NCBI GenBank assembly: GCA_027886185.1
Contig: WOAB01000056.1
Location: 1,178,001-1,242,000 of the forward strand
Direction of reading: 5' to 3'
Length of the DNA: 64,000 nt
Source of the DNA: Rheum nobile
Lineage: Eukaryota; Streptophyta; Magnoliopsida; Caryophyllales; Polygonaceae
Part shown: positions 55,164-64,000 of the stretch, piece after piece
Position numbering within the stretch: position 1 is the stretch's first letter
How the letters are laid out: the number at the start of each line of letters is the position of its first letter
The notes under the pieces: generated by a model
What the model saw: only the letters and a program-made list of their open reading frames with translations
Databases searched by the model: none
What the model was told of the DNA's origin: nothing
Made by a program: the position numbers and the translations under genes

Positions 55164-58100
55164 TTAGCTTTGTGTTTTGCCCTCAGTATTGTTCAGACTG
55201 AGGAGGCTGAGCTCTGATTCAGATGCAGTCCTCTCAACTTCCGCCCACCACTCTTCTTCTTCCTCTTCCTCTTCGTCTTCACCCAAAGCATAACTATCCT
55301 GTTTACATAACCAATGACGGGATTGGAACAAAGATTGACAACGGAGAAAGGTGAAGACCTACACATTGGCTTAAGCTCTTAAAGTGTCAACTACGCCATA
55401 TGAATAAAATGAAGGTTTTTTATAGTGTTTAGCAATAATCTTTTTTAGCCACTAATGTAACTCTTTTTTAAAAGGGTTTACCATTTCTACTTCAGGGAAT
55501 AGTTTGGAAATAATTTCCAAACTTAACTTCTTAGCATGTGCCCATGGGCACACACTAGAAAAACCGTAAAATGAAAGGAGAGTGAGAGTTATACCACCTC
55601 TGGCAAATTTCCAGTATTTTCGACAGTATCAGCAATTTTAACAGCTTCAAGCCACCAGCTCTCGTTGCAGGGGCTCCCTGTAACAGTCTCTGTAGAATTA
55701 TTTGTTTCTGGGATGAGTTCCAATGGAATTGGACGTGAAGGAGATCGGTAGCCTGATTGAAATCAGTTGAATTAGTCAGGATTATACGTCTCCATTATTT
55801 GAACATAGCATTTGCTTATTGAGCTTTCATCAGGAAACATAGAATATATGTAGTTGAAGAACAATGACCAACGGACCTCTGCAATCAGGATCGTAGCATT
55901 TCTGATAATAAAGTGCCCACTGCATATCAACAACATACATTACTGCATCAAACAAAACCGAAGCAAGTTAGTCCATGCTTTATGTTACAAAAAATGCATG
56001 TTATTTAGAAGTTGCTACGAGATAATCTAGTTTAGCATGAGGACCATAGCCTCATCGTGGTCATGAAAAGAAATCCAGCTTATTCCGGCTCATCTCCCAT
56101 TCAGTCCAAAAAATTATGTTTGCACTATACCCCTGTAGAGTTATTTTATCTTAGAATCCTTGCCTGGTGCATAGAAACCTTTGGTTTTACATATTGAAGG
56201 TGTTGTATGCAATACACAGCTTGGACAATTTCAGTTATGACATGGTGTTTTGATATTGGTATAGAGGTACTGTGTGCATAAAATGTAGAGCTATGAAGAC
56301 AATTGAATGGTGAAGGTGAACATACCATGATTGCTCTTGTGTTCGCGACCAATTCTTTCACAGAATCTGTTCTTCAACATACTATAGACCATCAAGTTAT
56401 ATTCAGAGAACCAATACCAACAGCGAATTTTCCCTAGAAATAGAGTGAGGTAGTACAGTGATAAACCAAAACAAATTGGTGCATGAAAACTATACAAAAG
56501 GTATAAAGATATAGATTAATATGATCTGGATACTCACCAGAAACATTTCCAATAGATGCAACTGATACAATGAATCCATCAAGGGCAGGAAAGGGTGACT
56601 TCCCCATGAAGTATGTCTTTGAGGAATCACTTGGACAAGCGTCAAATCTGTATTGTTGAAGGCTACTGGGCTGCTTCATATTGTCATAATTTACCTGAAC
56701 CAACAAAGTTGAAATATGCAAAGTTATTCTACTATAGCTTATATACTGTTTGAAAACTTTAAAACGATCAACCAATGTCCATCTTCTTTCTGTTTATAAA
56801 ACTTCTGTTTTTCAATCATAAAAATTTAATTCAAAAACTGTACTCTGTTTTTCTTTATTTTGTCCAGGAAACATTTCCTGAAGTGAGCCAGAAGCAACTG
56901 TCAGACATATTTGTCAAGATCTATTTGCAAATTTATAAGATGTTCTAAATTCTACTAGTTGGGACAGTAATTCAGCAGCAAATGGAACCGAGCTTATAGT
57001 TACCTCTGTATCATAATGCAGGGTCTTCACACAGTCTATATCTATTTTGCAGGTCAAAAGCTTCTCACAGTCATTGTCCATATTGCAGATCAATGATGCA
57101 AAGAATACATCTTTTTCACACTGAGGTACATTTTAACAGCCAAATGTCAGATGGTGAAGAAATGATGTTGATCTAAAATTGTTCTAGCATACAAGTGACA
57201 GATTATTGTCAGGAAAATGATCATATGTAGGCAACTTCTATCATCTTAATATGGTTACAATTATGTGGCAATCTAGGATAGTAAATCTTACAAAGCCTAT
57301 ATGCATTTAAAACAATTTCACTTTTTAATGTTCCAAATACCTAATTGCTTGATCAGCACACTGAACATTAGGTAAAACAAAACTAAGTATGCAGCTAATG
57401 TGATATTCCTTTGATACTTCGTAAAAAGCCATCAACATAAAAACAAAAGCCTCCATGGTCAAATTAGATAGCAACTAGAAACCAAGAATATTAGAGATGT
57501 TGAATGTTGTTGACAAGTGGTGCCCGAGAAATTTTCTCCAACAAGAGCTCAAACGAAATTATAGGGTTTCCAACGCAAACATTGTAGTCAAAACAACAAT
57601 TCCGAAGAATTTATGATCTTGACATCCAAAAGGAAAATGTACTCACGCATACAAATCCCAATTATATGATCAACCTCAAGAAAAAAATGAGAGAGACATA
57701 ATTCATGAAAACAAAAAACCAAAATATACAAGGATGTAGATGATGAATGTTGGCCCTGATTTGAGAAAAAGAGGGTAGGTTTCATACCATGTCCTTGCAT
57801 TTGAAACGTCCTGTAGGCAAAAGCACAGAAGTCTTCCCTGCTTTTGATGATAGAGCTAAACGGAAGCAACGGTTCCTAGAATATACAGCAGTGTCAATGA
57901 AAAGCTGGGACGACAGTCCAGAAGCGCTCGAACCTTTGGAGATAAAAAGCTGCTCAAATCTGACATCCTTCTCCCTTAAATTACAAATTTGCGAGCATAT
58001 CTGGTTAAGGCATTCCATATTAAAACACTTAGACCCTCGAAGAAAACCATAAAGAATAGAAAAAAGATAAAATGATTATGCATACACCACATGATTGGAA

Positions 58101-61100
58101 ATGTAGAGCTAAATCTCTAGTAACTTGATTTAGAGAGAAATTTGAACAGGGAACAACAGAGCGCTCCATAGATTGCTTTGTTGGTAAATACCTCATTAAC
58201 AAATACACCAGCATGTGAGTTGTCTTTGAAAGCAGCTTTTGGAATGCGTATCAACAAATGACGAGAAAATTTTACTGCCAATGCAAAAATCAAGAAGCAA
58301 TGAAATTGGAAAGTTAATAGACAAATGTTACAGATTAAATCAGATAGATAGATTATAGCTCCGCAAAAAAACACTTGCACCAACAGGTAACAGGTTGAGC
58401 AAAATATGAGAAAATTTAACATTCCATGTCAATAAAATGGCACAACACTGTAACTATGCATAATGGAAGTGGAATAGCAGATCCTAAACAAGGATCCATA
58501 ACAACATTGCTCGAGCAGTTCCTTTGGAACACATCAGTCCTGCAAATCTGCTTGAATTCCATACCATTATTGGAGGAGTCCAACTCTACAATCCAGTCCA
58601 AATCTCCTTGTATGCAGTACTTTTCATGCAAGGCATCAAAAACAACTGTTATCAAAAGGTCAACCATTTGGTCTCCATTTTTATCAGCATTTTCACTCTT
58701 TTCAAACTCCAAATCGAAGTAGAGGTGACAAGGCAAACCCTGCATGTAAGATCGTGTTAGATGATCAGAAACTGCCTCACCTATGAGCTAATTGATCACT
58801 TACACCTGACACGTCTAGAAACAACATTAGCAACTACAATAAGAACTAGTAATTTCGTTACCCACTATAAATGTTTAATTATATTTCAAATTACAATGAA
58901 AACAGGGCATCATAATGTGACATGAGGTACTATAATGAAAATTTATATAAAGCAAAAAAAAAAATGTGAGAAGAGAGGTTACAAAAGAGAATAGAATTAA
59001 TAGCAAATATCAATTACTACAGGGAAAAGCTTCTCTTAAATCTAGTTCATTTTAAGTCCCTAAATGGTAATCTATGAATAGATACAAGCATCTAAGTAAA
59101 GCAAGCTTCATGAAATCCAATTATCTATTTCGACATATACCTATCATGAGCTACAAAAGTGTTCCATTGGCGACAAAACATCAATATGACAGAAGTACTA
59201 TGTCCTCCAAATTGATCAGATGAATCAAAACCTGTACATTATGATGTAATTCTGTAACATAAGCTTGGTAATGAGAAGCACAACTGTGCAGATAGAAGTA
59301 ATCCCATCCTCCTTGCTACACCAATGTCATACTTTAATAGCAATGATGTTATTGTCTGTTTATATAAAAGTACGATTTTATTCTCATTGCAGGATTTGCA
59401 GCTTAAATACCTAATTATTTTCTGTACAAAAAAAAAAAGTAATCTAATCTTTCGTAGAATATGCCAATAACTCATGTCATGCTGAGCAGATCAGAAAGCT
59501 CATTAATGGTGGAGAACAGGGAGCAATGAAGACATTTTACCTCCTGAATAACCTCATAGTGGTGCCTGAATTTGCTGTCCATATTTTTGTACCTGACATT
59601 TCACATATAGATTAAGTTATTATAAAAAGAGGAACTTTACCAGAAAGACAAATTGTACCAAGTGACACAACAAAAAAAACTATTTTTCTGACATAAGGAA
59701 AGAATTGACTAAAACAAACGCAGAAACGTATGTATAAGGTAACCTCTGCCAGAACACATTGTAGCTAGAAACAAGAAATCTCCTTTGTCCGTTAAAATGA
59801 TCTTGGTAACTGAAAACATAGACATTTGGATGTTCTCTGGAAAACTTCATTGCTTCATCCTGCTTTGGAAATGTTGCCCATATATCTTTCCTGAGGAACC
59901 AACAGTTGATATACTATACATAGTCAAACAACAGAGAGGGCAATGTTTATAACAATAAAACTCATGTTTATAACACGAAGTACCTCAAGTTTGATCTATG
60001 CTTTTCAGCAAGATCAATACGTATTTCATGCAGTAAACGCAACAAACTGGATGGCCTTTTTCGAGGGACGCCATGCGGTGAGCCGTAAAATACAACTGGA
60101 GAGATCTGCTTCTTAGCATCAAATTTCTCTGCCTTATCTGTCACTGGACCAACCTGATAATTTGTACGTAACTCAGGTGTGGTGGTAATGAAAAAAAGAT
60201 AGCAAATAGAAAATTGACAAGTTTAAAATAGAGGGAAGAGCAGATAGACAACATGGTCCATGTCAATCTCTCTTTAGAACTTTTAGCTTTATGAGTATCT
60301 CAAAGAAGAAAGAAATAACATACAAGTCTTGCAAAACTGTTAAATTAGATAGACCTTTTGCTAGTTTACTCAAATATACTCGCATGAAAAAATGGAAGAT
60401 AATTCTATAACTCCAAGTTCCACGAGCATGTGGACATAACGATTTAAAGCCACTGGAGAGTCTATATAGTAAAGGGGTAAGATAGATATGAAACACAGCA
60501 TAGCCAATCTATGGTTTCTTCTGTTCTTCAGAATTCATCATTATCACATAAATGGTCAAAACACTGAATGACACCTTATCGTACATGTAATTGATCATAT
60601 GCTTGCTCCTTTGCATCATACAGGATTTCATATGTATGACATCAATACATGTTCATATTTATAAGGGGAGACAAAAAATGGGAAATGTAAGCCAAAGCAA
60701 GATTCTTCAGCAACATGCAAGAACTATAGATTGAAATTGTACCTTCTCCGATCTAGGATTTGAATCTGATATAAGCTCGCGTTGTCCCCCAGATAGTGGA
60801 GATTGAAGACCTTTCAGTAAAGAGCCTTCAGACCTTAATTTTTTCCTCTTCAATCCGCTACTTGTTGTTTTCCTCTCTCTAAAAGCAGAGTCTGAGCCAA
60901 CAGATGGTAGCTCATTAACAGAATTGAGAGAATATCAATAATAAGTTCCAAATTTCTTCAGCTTAATTTCATGAAATATTTTCATTTTCTAATGAGGAAG
61001 AAAAAACGTTTTAATGTACCTCAGAACATTTTCCAATCTCACTCAGTTTTTTCTTATTTGACCTCATGATTACGTACCCATAAATGAAATAGATCAAGCT

Positions 61101-63095
61101 TTGCATATCAAGAAACAGATTTATCTTCCTTCGTTGAAATTTATAACACCTTACTCTATTTCTCTGTAAAAAAATCCTATGTTTATGGAACTGTTTAATG
61201 CCTTGTATAGCATCACAGCCCTTCCAGACTAGCATTTCATTTCAGTTCTCCCTTCTGGCCTTTTAATATAACGTCGGAACTCCTTTTGTACTTCCTCTCC
61301 ATATGATATGCATCGTGGCTTGCTTGGTTGAGCTTCATTCCTTTGACTTTCTACTTCCTAGATGCCCTATGATAGGGAGAAGACTTCTCTTCTGCAACCT
61401 TAGAAAAGTTTATACTGACTCTTCTGACGCTGCAAGCTATTCTTCATAATCCCCTCTACTTACACACTTTCCGTCTTCACACAAGGTAATTTTGAAACTG
61501 GTTTTCCTAGAGGTCTTTCACCTGATGTATGAGTCATTTGCTTGGAAACAGTAAGACACGGAACCATTTGTTTCTCCAGTTCCATACAGATAGGAATCTT
61601 GACTTTACACACACAACTAAGAAGCCTTTGGATTCCTCCAGCTTCCATGTCATTTCATCTGTAAATTTAGTATTTTGCAGGATATCCGATATCATGTACA
61701 GTATGGCATCTTTATGAACACATGAGCATGGAACTTTTCAAAGAGTTTCTCCAATATAAAGTTGTCGGTACTGCTCTTGCAACAACCTGAATGACTATGC
61801 TACGAGCAGCGAACTTTCTAAATGTTTAGCTCATACTTTCCTAATTCTTTCATAATGGAATGACACTATGACAGTATGTATTTGCACTTCCTCTGATTTG
61901 TATAAAAGAAACACAGAATCTGGAAATAAATCTATGGTCGAGCAACAAAAATCACTTATTTTTAAAACCTGTTTACCAATGAGGAATTTTCAATGCAGCA
62001 GTTGATAGACTCTACACGTTCATCAAGGTTATTCTCTAGGTTGCGCAAGAGGGTTAAAAAATGTACCTTGTTTTCAGAAAAAAATCAAATCCTCCCTTTT
62101 GATATACTTCATATAAGGTAGCTGTTAGCAAGCATCAGCTAACTAGCAGCAAAATTCTCCACATATAATGGGGTGGAAGAAAACAACCTTCTAGCACATG
62201 AAGAAAAAAAAAAGCAGCCTTCTGCATCTGCTTTCAAACTGAACCTAGGAGTCAGATAATGCAGAAAGCAAACCGAAAGCAACAATGTTTATGAACAAGA
62301 CCTTGCCAGAGAAATGATTCCTGTTTTGATGAAGTTTGCAGTTTGTGAAAAAGTTTCTCAATGTATTTTTCTCATACAAAAATATCCAAGAAACATGCTA
62401 CAGAAGCACCATCCATGAATCTCTATATATAGCTTTCCAACAAAGAGGACTATTGTGATGAAAAAATTATGTTTTTTTTTTTCTCGACATAACATAGCTT
62501 TGCTAGAACTAGAAGCAAGGGAATTGCTTTGTAGCATATATATCATGATTCAAGAGATTTAGGTAACATGACATTGAAGTTTGAACCAAAGACACATGAT
62601 TTCCTTAAGCAATATCACTCCCCGTGAGATTTAGGTAACGCTCTTTTGTGTTGGGTTCCCTAACCCATATCAACTCAATGGATTCATCAGATACGCTTAT
62701 GCATCTCCTTCTCATCAAGAATTGATATATGAAATCAATTTCTAGCGGATACATCTTTATCTCAAACTGATTTTACACTACCAACACTTCTTCCAGACTA
62801 CACAAATGCTGAGAAGAAATCCCCAACTTCCTCAATTCGACTGAAATACTTTAACAGCACAGTTTTTTTACTTCGATTTCCTATCAGACTTCACCCAATC
62901 ACTTCCAGTATCGAAACTTGAGAATGTACATTTGAATGGGTGATGATTATTGGTATTTGCTAGTGGAAAAGCCGCTACTGTTTCTGCAAGATTCCAACAT
63001 CCAATATGAAGTGCGAAACTGGGAGAGAGTAAGAGAGTACCAGGAGGAGAGACACCGCATTTGAAGCATTCGAACAAGCGATCGACGTCGTCCAT
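55164..63095 (-). CDS. PRIMPOL: PrimPol, DNA-directed primase/polymerase
   Basis: Archaeo-eukaryotic primase superfamily enzyme that re-primes DNA synthesis beyond lesions; the human protein works in nucleus and mitochondria. Fourteen exons on minus, all joining in frame with GT-AG introns: 63041-63095, 60743-60891, 59984-60153, 59744-59890, 59541-59592, 58565-58739, 58192-58274, 57788-58000, 57004-57120, 56538-56694, 56326-56433, 55877-55942, 55598-55752, 55164-55298. The product is 593 aa (human about 560). Motif I LYFDLEF puts metal ligands at D200 and E202; motif II SRH at S253/H255; motif III FIDTAVYSRNR at D313. The zinc knuckle is C464-X6-H471-X19-C491-X4-C496, with the same spacing as human PrimPol. 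The C-terminus is acidic (EDEEEEEEEEWW), as in the RPA-binding tail of the human protein. If the last donor were not used, the product would end two codons later (PEVV). The first intron is 2.1 kb. Confidence 0.95.
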
Positions 63096-63364
63096 GGTGG
63101 CGCTTCTAGAAATTTGTCATCGCAATTTTGGCGAACATCTACTCTGCAAATATTCAAAAAGCACGCGTAACTTACGGTTGAATGTATTTTCGTAAAGTCT
63201 TTATAATCATAAAATAAAATCTAGTGTTAACATCTTCGTTCTGTTTGGATTATGTATTATCGGATATTATAATGTTAAAAACTGATATTATAATTGATAG
63301 TACGTCATTCATTCACAATAACTTTCACGCGTTCTATTAATCTTACGCGGTAATTTAACGAGTT
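63096..63364. other. Region upstream of PrimPol
   Basis: 5' flank of PrimPol, AT-rich; no clear TATA box. It includes TGTTTGGATTATGTATTATCG, a MITE-like end without a partner I can identify. The retroelement LTR begins within ~270 bp of the PrimPol start codon. Confidence 0.5.
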
Positions 63365-63904
63365 TGTTGTAAGAAGAAACAGACACCACATAATATCTCT
63401 AGCGCGTTCATTGGATAGGACCGCGTATAATTTGTCCAGCATTGCCAAACCGCCACAAGCCCGTCAGATCAATTTGGACATGTCAACCACGCATCTTCTC
63501 AGCTTGACACATGTCTTCCCATCTTGTTGATTCAATCTCGGCCCTACACCTATTCGCCGACGTCTGTCACCCGACGAATCACGAGGCGACACGCATCTAT
63601 GTACGTCAACCGACTTTGGGCAAGACCATTTGCCTATAAATAGCCCAAGACCCCTCATAAACCGGGGTCGAGAAAAAAGGGAAAAACTTTGCTACGAGCT
63701 TTTTCTAGTTTTTTTTAAGATTTGTGGTGATTCTCATATAGTTGTAAAAGAGTGAAGAGCTTTGTGTTCATCATCTATAATATACCGCAACTTCTGTTCG
63801 AGTTTACACTCTTGTATCGAAATACATTTATCGCGTTCATTTAAGGATCGGGTTTTTCTTGTAAGCTTTGTACTTTATTTACTTATAGAATTTGGGAATC
63901 ATCA
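63365..63904 (+). mobile_element. 5' LTR of a Tat-like Ty3/gypsy element
   Basis: Ends GGGAATCATCA directly before a primer-binding-like site. Contains a TATA box GCCTATAAATAGCCC at about 63628 and a typical leader. The start TGTTGTAAG at 63365 is an estimate, since the other LTR lies outside the window. Confidence 0.7.
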
Positions 63905-63905
63905 C

Positions 63906-63926
63906 TGACGCCGTCCGTGGGGATTT
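63906..63926 (+). promoter_or_regulatory. Primer-binding site of the Tat-like element
   Basis: TGACGCCGTCCGTGGGGATT one base after the LTR end; similar to the TGGCGCCGTCTGTGGG-type site of Tat/Ogre elements. Confidence 0.6.
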
Positions 63927-63971
63927 CCTCACACTAGGGCACCTTGGTCCTCTCTGCGAACGCGGCAAAAG

Positions 63972-64000
63972 ATGTCAAGCCAAGATGAGTTCAACTGGAC
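63972..64000 (+). CDS. Start of gag of the Tat-like element (partial)
   Basis: The first codons MSSQDEFNW after the leader; the frame runs off the window end. Assigned as gag only from its position after the primer-binding site. Confidence 0.45.

Overview
The window is a stretch of a plant nuclear genome. It is AT-rich, its genes carry canonical GT-AG introns, it holds plant-specific families (WRKY, DUF863, ABCG half-transporters), and it is densely packed with plant transposable elements (Athila-like and Tat-like Ty3/gypsy, Ty1/copia, LINEs, a SINE, hAT and Stowaway MITEs). The gene models fit a eudicot, perhaps an asterid; I cannot name the species from sequence alone.

Four host genes can be supported. 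(1) A DUF863-family gene on + (5'UTR exon near 12.6-13.0 kb, coding 14.3-15.2 kb), which appears cut off at its 3' end. (2) An ABCG half-transporter of the ABCG4/ABCG8 type on + (23.6-28.4 kb), split by a 2.96-kb intron full of small transposons. (3) A three-exon group IIe WRKY gene of the WRKY22/27/29 type on - (51.1-52.6 kb). (4) A complete 14-exon PrimPol primase-polymerase gene on - (55.2-63.1 kb), encoding 593 aa with all catalytic and zinc-knuckle residues. PrimPol, WRKY27 and ABCG8 are also close neighbours on Arabidopsis chromosome 5 as I recall their locus numbers, so this looks like ancient microsynteny stretched by transposons.

Layout. 0-10.2 kb: an Athila-like element on - (two 1337-bp LTRs, gag, protease and an ORF-1-like gene but no reverse transcriptase), with a 2.7-kb solo LTR inserted in the ORF-1-like gene. 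10.2-12.1 kb: a decayed copia 3' end interrupted by a foldback element with a tRNA-like centre. 12.1-15.2 kb: DUF863 gene. 15.2-23.4 kb: AT-rich DNA with a hAT element that captured a piece of the ABCG gene, an old LTR remnant, a 0.77-kb tandem duplication and MITEs. 23.6-28.4 kb: ABCG gene. 29.2-33.2 kb: a short retroposon and a complete gag-only Tat-like element. 33.4 kb: degenerate telomere-like repeats. 34.4-43.6 kb: a 2.83-kb macro-tandem array, 3.3 copies. 43.7-50.6 kb: a mosaic of LINE, copia, captured MYB-like gene fragments and a truncated gypsy pol with templated filler DNA at its end. 51-63 kb: WRKY and PrimPol. 63.4-64.0 kb: 5' LTR, primer-binding site and first codons of another Tat-like element that runs off the window.

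The least ordinary signals are the hAT element carrying 61/63 bp of the neighbouring ABCG gene (a local Pack-hAT capture), the transposon-filled ABCG intron bounded by a 7-bp direct repeat, the macro-tandem array whose unit carries a solo LTR, a LINE insertion and a minisatellite, and the foldback element with a tRNA-like centre. I saw no CRISPR, operon-like or bacterial-type system.
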